DNA from: Gemmatimonadota bacterium
Lineage (GTDB): Bacteria > Gemmatimonadota > Gemmatimonadetes > Gemmatimonadales > GWC2-71-9
NCBI GenBank assembly: GCA_003220955.1
Contig: QHTW01000212.1
Coordinates: forward strand, 1-6,679
DNA length: 6,679 nt
Direction: 5' to 3'
Each line of letters starts with the position of its first letter. Within the stretch, counting starts at the first letter, position 1. The notes below the pieces were generated by a model, which ran no database searches, was not told where the DNA came from, and was given only the letters and a program-made list of their open reading frames with translations. Both the position numbers and the translations under genes were made by a program. This document shows, one piece after another, positions 1-5,509 of this stretch.

Positions 1-162
1 TCGCGCCTCCGCTTCGGACCGAAGAACTACATCGTTCTCGGCGGCGCGTTGGTGTCGCTGGCACTGGGTTACTGGTTTTTGTCGAGAGGTTCCACAACGC
101 TCGCGCCGGTGCTGCTCGTCCTAGGCTACTGCGTGTTGTTTCCCGTAGGCCTGGCCCTTTAG
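1..162 (+). CDS. Small two-helix membrane protein, DUF3098-like (C-terminal part)
   Basis: The first reading frame is open from the window edge to a TAG at 160-162 and gives 53 residues; the start lies outside the window. It begins with a basic, FG-containing stretch (RLRFGPKNY), followed by a hydrophobic helix at about residues 10-28, a short polar turn (SRGSTT) and a second hydrophobic helix at about 34-53 that starts LAPVLLVLGY. This layout, FGxxNY then helix, short turn, LAPxLLxLGY helix, is what I remember of the DUF3098 family of small inner-membrane proteins, whose function is unknown. The family name is from memory and the match is short, so a different small membrane protein is possible. 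The gene ends 23 bases before tRNA-Val, and I see no hairpin terminator between them. Confidence 0.6.
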   Translation, partial: SRLRFGPKNYIVLGGALVSLALGYWFLSRGSTTLAPVLLVLGYCVLFPVGLAL

Positions 163-185
163 CACCTCCGCTCCCCCAATGGCAC

Positions 186-259
186 GGGCGAATAGCTCAG
201 CGGTTCAGAGCGCCTGCCTTACACGCAGGATGTCGGGGGTTCGAATCCCTCTTCGCCCA
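186..259 (+). tRNA. tRNA-Val (anticodon UAC)
   Basis: A full cloverleaf can be folded by eye. Acceptor stem GGGCGAA (186-192) pairs with TTCGCCC (252-258). D stem GCTC (195-198) pairs with GAGC (208-211) around a loop containing GG. Anticodon stem CCTGC (213-217) pairs with GCAGG (225-229) around loop CTTACAC, with anticodon TAC at 220-222, which reads GUA and GUG valine codons. T stem GGGGG (235-239) pairs with CCCTC (247-251, one G-U) around TTCGAAT. The discriminator is A259. CCA is not encoded, so it must be added after transcription. I found no convincing promoter directly upstream; the tRNA may be read from the preceding gene. Confidence 0.97.
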
Positions 260-280
260 TTGGTGTAGCAGCCCGTAACG

Positions 281-298
281 GGAGGAACGTACACGGTG
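281..298 (+). promoter_or_regulatory. Ribosome binding site and GTG start of the TPR gene's signal-peptide frame
   Basis: GGAGG at 281-285 lies 10 bases before GTG 296-298. It supports 296 as the true translation start. The alternative start at GTG 454, in the frame of the protein body, has no purine-rich site before it. Confidence 0.6.
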
Positions 299-453
299 AG
301 AGCGCTTCAATTCGCATTGGCGATGTCGATCGGCGTGGCGACAACTGCCGCCGCGCAGCAGATCGCGGCGCCGCAGCAACCGTCCGTGCGCCTGCTGGTC
401 CTGCCCTTCGAAGCTGCGTCCGCCGACTCAGCCGCGAGCATGTATCGGATGCC
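296..453 (+). pseudogene. N-terminal part of the TPR protein (signal peptide and first strand), out of frame with the body
   Basis: Frame 2 from GTG 296 encodes MRALQFALAMSIGVATT followed by AAAQQ, a good Sec signal peptide with a likely cut after the AAA at residues 18-20. Then comes a mature start with VRLLVLPFEAASADSAAS. The VLPFE strand is the usual first beta-strand of the TolB-like/CsgG-like fold often found at the N-terminus of TPR proteins. The rest of that fold continues in frame 1 from about 430 on. Frame 2 stays open to 649, but its product beyond about residue 48 is Ser/Arg-rich and unlike a real protein. I read 296-453 and 454-2094 as one gene split by a one-base loss somewhere around 425-450. 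It could be a genuine mutation or a sequence error. Confidence 0.7.
425..453 (+). other. Apparent frameshift in the TPR gene (one base missing)
   Basis: Protein-like sequence passes from frame 2 (FEAASADSAAS) to frame 1 (REHVSDAVRNRVNSLV) in this stretch. Going from frame 2 to frame 1 corresponds to one missing base, or a -1 ribosomal shift. I see no slippery heptamer of the X XXY YYZ kind and no long homopolymer. There is no frame-2 stop near 454 that would allow termination and re-initiation. Confidence 0.65.
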
Positions 454-2094
454 GTGCGTAATCGCGTCAATTCCCTCGTCAAGAACAAGGTTCTGGTGGT
501 TCCGAAGGAGAAGCTCTGCGAAGCGCTCAAGCAGTCGGGCTTCCCTTGCGACGGCCTGCTCGACGATCAGCAGGCGAGACAGCTGGCGCGATTCCTCCAG
601 GTCCATGCGTATACGACCGGCACACTGGCGAAGAACGGCGCAACGTTGAGTGCCAATGTCGAGATGATCGACATTGGCAGCTCCGGCATCTCCGGCCGCT
701 TCCCCGCCACCAACGGCAATCCTGGAACGGCGGCGGCCTTGGCAGAAGTCATCGCGCAGCGCATCGCCTCGACGGTGCGGGTGAGCGAGCCGATCCGCAA
801 CTGCAACGATGAGCGCAAGAAGGGGGCATTCGCGCGCGCGCGGAGCGAAGCGCAGAAGGCCCTGACCATCGACCCGAATTCGACCGGCGCGTGGCTCTGC
901 ATCTCAACAATTTACGAATCACAGCGGATGCCACCAGACAGCATCATTGCGGTCAACGAGCGTGCGCTGAAAGGCGACTCGCTCAACGGCACCGCACTCG
1001 AGAATATCGCCCGCTCCTATCAGCAGAAGAACGACACACTTAAGGCGATGGAGGCCTTCATCCGGCAGCTCGCGGGCGAGCCGCGCAACACGCAGAAGCG
1101 GCTCGGGATCGCGCAACTGCTCCGGCAGATGAAGCAGTACCCTCGGGCCATCGCGGTCCTGGACGACGGACTCAAGGTGATGCCCGGCGATGCGCAGCTG
1201 CTCGACATGAAGCTCACGGTTTGCACCGAGGCGTCGAATTTCCGCTGCGCCCTCGACGTGTGGCTTGCGAAGTTCGACCACGACAGCACGGTCCGCGGGG
1301 ACACGACGTTCCTGAAACCGGCGCTCGGCGCGGCCCAACAAGTCTCCGACACGCAGGCCCTGCTCAAGTTCACGGACTCGGCGATCCGCCATTTCCCGAA
1401 CAACCTGAGTTTCATCAAGGCGCGCGCGGGGGCGTTGGAGCTCGCGGGCAAAACCGACTCGGCGATGGTGTACTACAAGAAAGCGCTGGCGCTGGAACCG
1501 AACGACGCCGGGACGAGCCTCCAGATCGCCAAGGCGATCGTCGATGCGGCGGTGTGGGACACGACCGGTCAGCGCGACACGGTCGCTGTGAAGCCGCGAC
1601 GCGCGGCGTTTGTGTCGAAGATCGACGCGTCCAAGCCCTACTTGAAACCGGGACTGACCTCGCCGGACTCGACCCAGCGGCTCGCGGCGGCAGTCATCAT
1701 GTTGACCGGGGGCTCCAAGCTCGCCCAAGCCGGCGCGTACGGCGCGGCCTACCCGTGGCTCGACTCCCTGCTCACGCTGATCGCGCCGAGAAACCCCGCC
1801 GACTCGCTGGGGCCCAAACAGCAGGTTCGCATCAACGCGAGCTTCTGGTATGGGCTGTCGTCGGTGCTGACCTTGAACGGGCCGTATCAGGAAATGACCA
1901 AGGCGAAAGGTGCGAGCCGCTGCCCGCAGGCGCACGCGGTGTTCGATCGCCTCACGCGGACCAAGAGCGCGCTGCTCTTGGGCCGGCGCGTGCATCCGCC
2001 GACGGCGGATCAGATGCTGGGGTTCGTCGCCCAGTACGAGCGGGCAAAGCCTTCGGTCCAGAACGCGTTCAAGTGCAAGCCGCCGTTGAATTGA
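454..2094 (+). CDS. Exported tetratricopeptide-repeat protein with TolB-like N-terminal domain (body, 546 aa)
   Basis: The body runs in frame 1 from GTG 454 to TGA 2092-2094; with the upstream part (296 on) the intact protein would be about 600 residues. Residues 1 to about 115 complete an alpha/beta domain of TolB-like or CsgG-like character (LVVPKEKLCEAL, then ARFLQVHAYTTGTL, then SANVEMIDIGSSG). Helical repeats follow. TPR-like units are visible at about residues 119-152 (ARSEAQKALTIDPNSTGAW), around 180-245 (several helix pairs with MEAFIRQLAGEP and AIAVLDDGLKVMPGD) and at 320-351 (SAMVYYKKALALEPND). The C-terminal part, roughly 400-546, is less repetitive. About eight cysteines are present, which would suit disulfides in an exported protein. 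TPR proteins scaffold protein-protein contacts; no enzymatic motif is seen and the partner is unknown. GTG 454 is only the first start codon in this frame and is probably not the biological start. No dedicated terminator follows; the tRNA-Asp promoter overlaps its 3' end. Confidence 0.8.
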   Translation: MRNRVNSLVKNKVLVVPKEKLCEALKQSGFPCDGLLDDQQARQLARFLQVHAYTTGTLAKNGATLSANVEMIDIGSSGISGRFPATNGNPGTAAALAEVIAQRIASTVRVSEPIRNCNDERKKGAFARARSEAQKALTIDPNSTGAWLCISTIYESQRMPPDSIIAVNERALKGDSLNGTALENIARSYQQKNDTLKAMEAFIRQLAGEPRNTQKRLGIAQLLRQMKQYPRAIAVLDDGLKVMPGDAQLLDMKLTVCTEASNFRCALDVWLAKFDHDSTVRGDTTFLKPALGAAQQVSDTQALLKFTDSAIRHFPNNLSFIKARAGALELAGKTDSAMVYYKKALALEPNDAGTSLQIAKAIVDAAVWDTTGQRDTVAVKPRRAAFVSKIDASKPYLKPGLTSPDSTQRLAAAVIMLTGGSKLAQAGAYGAAYPWLDSLLTLIAPRNPADSLGPKQQVRINASFWYGLSSVLTLNGPYQEMTKAKGASRCPQAHAVFDRLTRTKSALLLGRRVHPPTADQMLGFVAQYERAKPSVQNAFKCKPPLN

Positions 2095-2114
2095 CCTGAC
2101 CGCAGGTCTATATT
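2086..2114 (+). promoter_or_regulatory. Sigma70-like promoter of tRNA-Asp
   Basis: TTGAAT at 2086-2091 matches the -35 consensus TTGACA at four of six positions, and TATATT at 2109-2114 matches the -10 consensus TATAAT at five of six. The spacer is exactly 17 bases. Transcription would start near 2121, leaving a leader of about 22 bases before tRNA-Asp. The -35 box overlaps the last codons of the TPR gene. The spacer contains a perfect inverted repeat, listed separately. Confidence 0.65.
2093..2108. repeat. Perfect 6-bp inverted repeat in the promoter spacer
   Basis: GACCTG (2093-2098), ACCG, CAGGTC (2103-2108) form a palindrome lying between the -35 and -10 boxes. It could be an operator for a dimeric regulator, a short hairpin weakly ending the TPR transcript (it starts within the TGA stop), or chance. 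The tail after it is not a T-run, so a strong terminator is unlikely. Confidence 0.45.
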
Positions 2115-2128
2115 CCGGCGCTCCGTGA

Positions 2129-2149
2129 GGGGCTTGGGGCTGGGGGCTG
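2129..2149 (+). repeat. Tandem 7-mer repeat covering the tRNA-Asp leader and 5' acceptor strand
   Basis: Three units in a row: GGGGCTT (2129-2135), GGGGCTG (2136-2142) and GGGGCTG (2143-2149). The last is the 5' acceptor strand of tRNA-Asp, so the leader carries an exact copy of it. Confidence 0.8.
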
Positions 2150-2216
2150 TAGCTCAGCTGGTTAGAGTGCCGGTCTGTCACACCGGAGGTCGCGGGTTCG
2201 AGCCCCGTCAGCCCCG
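2143..2216 (+). tRNA. tRNA-Asp (anticodon GUC)
   Basis: Cloverleaf by eye: acceptor GGGGCTG (2143-2149) pairs with CAGCCCC (2209-2215). D stem GCTC (2152-2155) pairs with GAGT (2165-2168). Anticodon stem CCGGT (2170-2174) pairs with ACCGG (2182-2186) around loop CTGTCAC, with anticodon GTC at 2177-2179. T stem GCGGG (2192-2196) pairs with CCCGT (2204-2208) around TTCGAGC. Discriminator G2216 is the expected identity base for tRNA-Asp. CCA is not directly encoded; a CCA occurs one base further along at 2218-2220. It has its own promoter upstream and a terminator downstream. Copies of both acceptor strands lie just outside the gene. Confidence 0.97.
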
Positions 2217-2228
2217 TCCAGCCCCGCT
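2201..2228 (+). repeat. Tandem AGCCCCGTC repeat at the 3' end of tRNA-Asp
   Basis: AGCCCCGTC at 2201-2209 (T arm), AGCCCCGTC at 2210-2218 (acceptor 3' strand and discriminator) and AGCCCCGCT at 2220-2228 (trailer). The trailer copy CAGCCCCG at 2219-2226 repeats the acceptor 3' strand plus discriminator and is complementary to the extra GGGGCTG in the leader. Confidence 0.75.
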
Positions 2229-2244
2229 CTGAAAAAGTGACACC

Positions 2245-2282
2245 AAGCCCCCGCCCCTTATTGGCGGGGGTTTTCGTATTTT
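2245..2282 (+). terminator. Intrinsic terminator after tRNA-Asp
   Basis: CCCCCGCC (2248-2255) pairs perfectly with GGCGGGGG (2263-2270) around a 7-base loop, followed by TTTTCGTATTTT (2271-2282). The stem is very GC-rich. It should end the tRNA-Asp transcript. It also sits directly in front of rsmH, whose GTG lies six bases after the last T. Confidence 0.9.
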
Positions 2283-2290
2283 GGAGCGTG
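2277..2290 (+). promoter_or_regulatory. Possible -10 box for a leaderless rsmH mRNA
   Basis: TATTTT (2277-2282) matches TATAAT at four of six positions and lies five bases before GTG 2288, so transcription would begin about at the start codon. No matching -35 box is seen at the right distance. The GGAG at 2283-2286 is only one base from GTG, too close for a normal ribosome binding site. Speculative; readthrough of the terminator is the main alternative. Confidence 0.25.
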
Positions 2291-3250
2291 CCAACGGCTG
2301 CCTCTGACGCCCGTTCCATCCCGTACCATGTCCCGGTCCTATCCGCCGCGGTGCAGGCGTGGGCGGAGGGAAGCCGGCGGGCGGTCGATGCGACGCTCGG
2401 CGGCGGCGGCCATGCAGCGATTCTTCGAGGCCTAGGGGCTCAGGTTTTGGGAATTGATCGCGATCCCGACGCCATTGCCGCCGCGCGCCAGCGGCTCGGC
2501 ACCGACGCAGTCGAGTATCTCGAAGCCTCCTTTGCCGCCCCTGCCGCCCTTGCCGCCGTTGCTGAATTTCATCCCGACCGCATCCTGCTCGATCTGGGCG
2601 TCAGCTCCCATCAGATCGACACCGCGGAGCGGGGGTTCACCTTCCGTCCCGGCGCGCCTCTTGATATGCGAATGGGGAGTCAGGAGTCAGGAGCCGGGAG
2701 CCGGGGGTTTACAGCACGCGATGTTTTGAACACGTGGCCCACTGCGCGACTCATAGCTCTCTTCAGCAACTATGCCGACGAGCGCCGCGCCCGCGCGCTC
2801 GCCAAAGAGATCGTGCGGCGCCGCCTCAATGCGCCATTTGCGATCAGCGACGACTTCGTGAATGCCATCCGGGCGGTCCTTGGTCCGCGGTCGGGGCCAC
2901 CCGACTTCGCGCGCCTGTTTCAGGCGCTGCGTATCGCCGTCAACCAGGAAATCGACTCGCTGGTCGCCGCGTTGCCGGCATTGCGTGATGCCCTCGTCCC
3001 CGGCGGCCGGCTCGGCGTCATCACCTATCACTCCGGCGAAGACCGAATAGTGAAGAACGAGTTTCGCGACTGGGCGCGCGATTGCATCTGTCCCCCCAAG
3101 CAGCCGATCTGCACCTGCCGCGGCCGGGCGTTGGGCCGGGTGCTCACCAAGAAACCAATCCTGCCCGAGTCTGGCGAAAGCGCCGTCAATCCTCGCGCTC
3201 GATCGGCGCAGTTTCGCGTCTTCGAGAAGGCGGCCCCGGGTGACGTTTAG
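2288..3250 (+). CDS. rsmH: 16S rRNA (cytosine(1402)-N(4))-methyltransferase RsmH
   Basis: RsmH (MraW) transfers a methyl group from S-adenosylmethionine to N4 of C1402 in 16S rRNA, in the ribosomal P site. I chose GTG 2288, giving 320 residues, near the usual 300-316. The only earlier start in frame, GTG 2237, would place the terminator hairpin inside the gene. Family landmarks in order: HVPV (14-17), the SAM-binding DATLGGGGHA (34-43), GIDRD (55-59), DLGVSS (102-107), PLDMRM (ending at 129), NQEIDSL (219-225), YHSGEDRIVK (247-256, where most members have FHSLEDR), and a C-terminal CxCPPxxPxCxC segment with NPRARSA. Between DMRM and FTARDVLN there is an 11-residue stretch (130-140), about six longer than usual, coded by a 7-base repeat. 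The family's Asp after DMRM is Gly here. It is the first gene of the dcw cluster and overlaps ftsL by 11 bases. The mraZ gene often found upstream is absent. Confidence 0.95.
   Translation: MPTAASDARSIPYHVPVLSAAVQAWAEGSRRAVDATLGGGGHAAILRGLGAQVLGIDRDPDAIAAARQRLGTDAVEYLEASFAAPAALAAVAEFHPDRILLDLGVSSHQIDTAERGFTFRPGAPLDMRMGSQESGAGSRGFTARDVLNTWPTARLIALFSNYADERRARALAKEIVRRRLNAPFAISDDFVNAIRAVLGPRSGPPDFARLFQALRIAVNQEIDSLVAALPALRDALVPGGRLGVITYHSGEDRIVKNEFRDWARDCICPPKQPICTCRGRALGRVLTKKPILPESGESAVNPRARSAQFRVFEKAAPGDV
2531..2560 (+). repeat. 9-base tandem repeat in rsmH
   Basis: TTTGCCGCC, CCTGCCGCC and CTTGCCGCC follow each other at 2531-2557, with a decayed fourth unit. They encode an xAA xAA xAA helix (FAAPAALAAVAE) before the DLGVSS motif. 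Changes in copy number would keep the frame. It may just reflect Ala-rich coding in a GC-rich genome. Confidence 0.5.
2675..2709 (+). repeat. 7-base tandem repeat (RGGAGYC) inside rsmH
   Basis: Units GGGAGTC (2675-2681), AGGAGTC (2682-2688), AGGAGCC (2689-2695), GGGAGCC (2696-2702) and a decayed GGGGGTT (2703-2709). They encode the extra GSQESGAGSRG loop of RsmH. Because the unit is seven bases, gain or loss of one copy would break the reading frame, while three copies (21 bases) would preserve it. Confidence 0.8.
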
Positions 3251-3539
3251 AGGCCGCCACTGGATCGCATTCTGGCTTGTCGCGTTGCTCGCGGCGCTGT
3301 GGCTCGTGATCGCCCGGCAGACGGCGGCGCTCAATGCGGCGCGCGCGCTCACCGACCTGCGCGAGGCGCGCGCGTCGTTGGAGGGCCGCCGCGCGGAACT
3401 GGAGCGCCGCGTCCGCATCGCGCAGAGCCGCTCCGTGCTGCTGCCGCGCGCCCGGAAGCTGGGACTGCGACTGCCCGCTGATACCGAGATCATTCTGATT
3501 CCGGCGCCACCTTCACAACCTCCGGAACGGCCGTTCTAA
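3240..3539 (+). CDS. ftsL: FtsL-like cell division protein
   Basis: A 99-residue protein with a short cytoplasmic N-terminus (MTFRGRH), one membrane helix at about residues 8-25 (WIAFWLVALLAALWLVIA) and a charged, heptad-like coiled coil at about 27-62, rich in Ala, Leu, Arg and Glu (LEGRRAELERRV). The tail is Pro-rich. FtsL is a bitopic divisome protein that, with FtsB and FtsQ, recruits and activates FtsW-FtsI. FtsL sequences are poorly conserved, so the call rests on size, topology and position between rsmH and ftsI rather than on motifs. The GTG start overlaps the end of rsmH by 11 bases, with GAGAAGG at 3224-3230 as its ribosome binding site. Its TAA shares one base with the ATG of ftsI, which implies translational coupling. 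Confidence 0.85.
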   Translation: MTFRGRHWIAFWLVALLAALWLVIARQTAALNAARALTDLREARASLEGRRAELERRVRIAQSRSVLLPRARKLGLRLPADTEIILIPAPPSQPPERPF

Positions 3540-5509
3540 TGGCCAAGCCCCTGGTGCGCCTGCGGGTCGTGGAGATCGGGATCGGGATCGCGCTGCTCGC
3601 GCTCGTCCTCCGGGCCGCTCAGGTGCAGCTCATCGAAGGGCGCAGGTACGCCGCGGCCGCGAAGGCGCAGCGGACCGAGCGAGTCGTGCTCGACGCCCGG
3701 CGCGGCACGCTGTACGACCGTCACGGCCTGGGGCTCGCGCTGACGCAGGAGACGTATCACGTGGGGATCGCGCCCAACGAGCTCCGCGATCCCTCGCGCG
3801 ACGCCGGGACCATCGCCCGCCAGCTGCGGCTCGCGCCCCGCGACGTCGAGCGCGCCTTGCACCGCCGCTACGCCTGGTTCGCCGGTCCGTTCACGCCGCC
3901 CGAAGTGCAGCCGCTGCGCACCCTGCGCGGCATCCACCTCGAGCCCGTGTTGCGGCGCTTCTATCCGTCGGCTGACTTCGCCCGCGCCGTGATCGGCAGG
4001 GTAGGCGACGACGGTCGCGGCGGGGGCAGTGGTGGCGGTGGCCTTGAGCGGTTGTTGGACAGCCTGTTGGCCGGGACACCGGGCTCCGCTGTCGTGCTCA
4101 AGGATCGCGAAGGTCGTGAGTACGAATCGCCCGCCCGAGTGATTGCCGATCCGGTGGCTGGCAGCGACGTAGTCCTCACGCTCGACGCCGAGCTGCAGGA
4201 GATCGCGCAGCGGGCGCTCGACGACGCGATCGAAAACATGCAGGCGGACGGCGGGGACGTCGTGATGCTCGATCCCCGGGCGGGGGAGATTCTGGCGGTC
4301 GCGTCGCGGCGCGCCGATGGCAGCATGCGGCCCAGTGCTTTCACGGAGACGTTCGAGCCGGGATCGCTGGCGAAGATCTTTGCCGCGGCCGCCCTCATCA
4401 CGTTCGATCGGGTGCGCCCCGGCGAGCGCGTGTCCGGCGAAGGGGGTCGCTACCGGCTCGCGGACCGCGTCGTCACGGACGAGCACCCGTTGCCGTCGCT
4501 CACGCTGGCGGACGCGATTCGCGTCTCGAGCAACATCGCGCTCGTGAAATTCGCCGCGCGGCTCGAGCCGGATCAGCAGTATGGCGTGCTCCGGGCGTTC
4601 GGGTTCGGCGCCCCGACCGGCGTGGATTTCCCGGCGGAATCCCCGGGGCGGCTCCGACCCCCGCGCGAGTGGTCACGTCCCAGCTCGGCGAGTCTCGCGA
4701 TCGGCTACGAGCTGGCCGTCACGCCGATCCAGCTCGCGGCCGCGTACGGAGCGATCGCCAACGATGGCGTGCTGCTCGAACCGACGTTGATTCGCGAGGT
4801 GCGCGATCCCCGTGGCGCGCTGCTGTATCGCCATCACCCCGAGCCGGTGCGTCGCGCGGTGTCGCCGCAGGTCGCCGCCAAGCTGCGGGATTTGCTCCGC
4901 GGTGTGGTCGACCCCGGGGGGACAGGCGAGCGCGCCGCGCTCGCGAACTTCCAACTCGCCGCGAAGACCGGCACAGCGCGGCGCGTCGTCGGCGGTCACT
5001 ACGCCGCCGGTCAGTACACGGCGTCGTTCGCGGCGTTGTTTCCCGCCGACGCGCCGCAGCTCGTCGTCGTGATGAAGATCGACAATCCGCAGAAAGGGAG
5101 TTACTTCGCGGCGCAGACCGCGGCCCCGGTCACGCGCTCGATGCTCGAGCAGGCGCTCGCCGCGCGCACGGTCGCCCTCGATCGCGCCCGCCTCTCCAAC
5201 GTCGCGCCCACGACCGATCGCGCGCCGCTCGACGAGCCCGACGGCGTCGTGCCTTACGTCGTGCAGTGGCCGTACGTCCCCGACACGGCCGCGGCCCAAC
5301 CGGACCGCGTCGTTCCCAACGTCACCGGCCGCCCCCTGCGCGAAGCCGCGCGCACGCTGCACCGGCGTGGCTTCCGCGTCGTCGTGAAGGGCTGGGGCGT
5401 GGTGCACCACACTTGGCCCGCGGCCGGTGACAGCGCCGCCGCGGGCACGACCGTCACGGTGTTCGCAGAGCTGCCCCCGAGTTCCGCCCCCACTCCTGCT
5501 CGTCCGTGA
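3539..5509 (+). CDS. ftsI: Septal peptidoglycan transpeptidase FtsI / class B penicillin-binding protein with PASTA domain
   Basis: This 656-residue class B penicillin-binding protein crosslinks peptidoglycan stem peptides at the septum, acting outside the cytoplasmic membrane with FtsW. It has an N-terminal membrane helix at about residues 10-31, then a dimerisation domain starting near RRGTLYDRHG (54-63). The transpeptidase domain holds all three catalytic motifs: SxxK as EPGSLAK (Ser276, Lys279), SxN as SSN (330-332) and KTGTA (476-480). The active-site motif reads SLAK, where most FtsI proteins have Thr after Ser. A Gly-rich stretch GRGGGSGGGG (159-168) lies before the conserved GLE segment. 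At the C-terminus, from VVPNVTGRPLREA (591) to about 648, is one PASTA domain, as in SpoVD/PBP2x-type proteins, which may bind peptidoglycan or help the septal complex. ATG 3539 overlaps the ftsL stop by one base, and its own stop overlaps the murE start by four. Confidence 0.96.
   Translation: MAKPLVRLRVVEIGIGIALLALVLRAAQVQLIEGRRYAAAAKAQRTERVVLDARRGTLYDRHGLGLALTQETYHVGIAPNELRDPSRDAGTIARQLRLAPRDVERALHRRYAWFAGPFTPPEVQPLRTLRGIHLEPVLRRFYPSADFARAVIGRVGDDGRGGGSGGGGLERLLDSLLAGTPGSAVVLKDREGREYESPARVIADPVAGSDVVLTLDAELQEIAQRALDDAIENMQADGGDVVMLDPRAGEILAVASRRADGSMRPSAFTETFEPGSLAKIFAAAALITFDRVRPGERVSGEGGRYRLADRVVTDEHPLPSLTLADAIRVSSNIALVKFAARLEPDQQYGVLRAFGFGAPTGVDFPAESPGRLRPPREWSRPSSASLAIGYELAVTPIQLAAAYGAIANDGVLLEPTLIREVRDPRGALLYRHHPEPVRRAVSPQVAAKLRDLLRGVVDPGGTGERAALANFQLAAKTGTARRVVGGHYAAGQYTASFAALFPADAPQLVVVMKIDNPQKGSYFAAQTAAPVTRSMLEQALAARTVALDRARLSNVAPTTDRAPLDEPDGVVPYVVQWPYVPDTAAAQPDRVVPNVTGRPLREAARTLHRRGFRVVVKGWGVVHHTWPAAGDSAAAGTTVTVFAELPPSSAPTPARP

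Noticed and set aside
136..163. Promoter for tRNA-Val (TTGTTT and TTTAGC)
   Set aside because: The -10 candidate matches the consensus poorly and lies on the stop codon of the upstream gene. I cannot support it.
219..530. Reverse-strand frame ending in GEEGFEPPTSCV
   Set aside because: This peptide comes from translating the T arm of tRNA-Val backwards, a well-known false protein.
2237..2264. GTGACA (2237-2242) as a -35 box for rsmH
   Set aside because: At 16-17 bases downstream there is only TATTGG or ATTGGC, inside the terminator loop and stem, so no credible -10 box goes with it.
2237..2287. Upstream GTG 2237 as the start of rsmH
   Set aside because: It would translate the terminator stem into the protein, has no ribosome binding site, and adds 17 residues with no family resemblance.
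919..2319. Long reverse-strand open frame opposite the TPR gene (466 residues)
   Set aside because: It is Arg-rich and low in normal protein features, crosses tRNA-Asp and the terminator, and lies opposite a clear TPR gene. Long antisense frames are common in GC-rich DNA.
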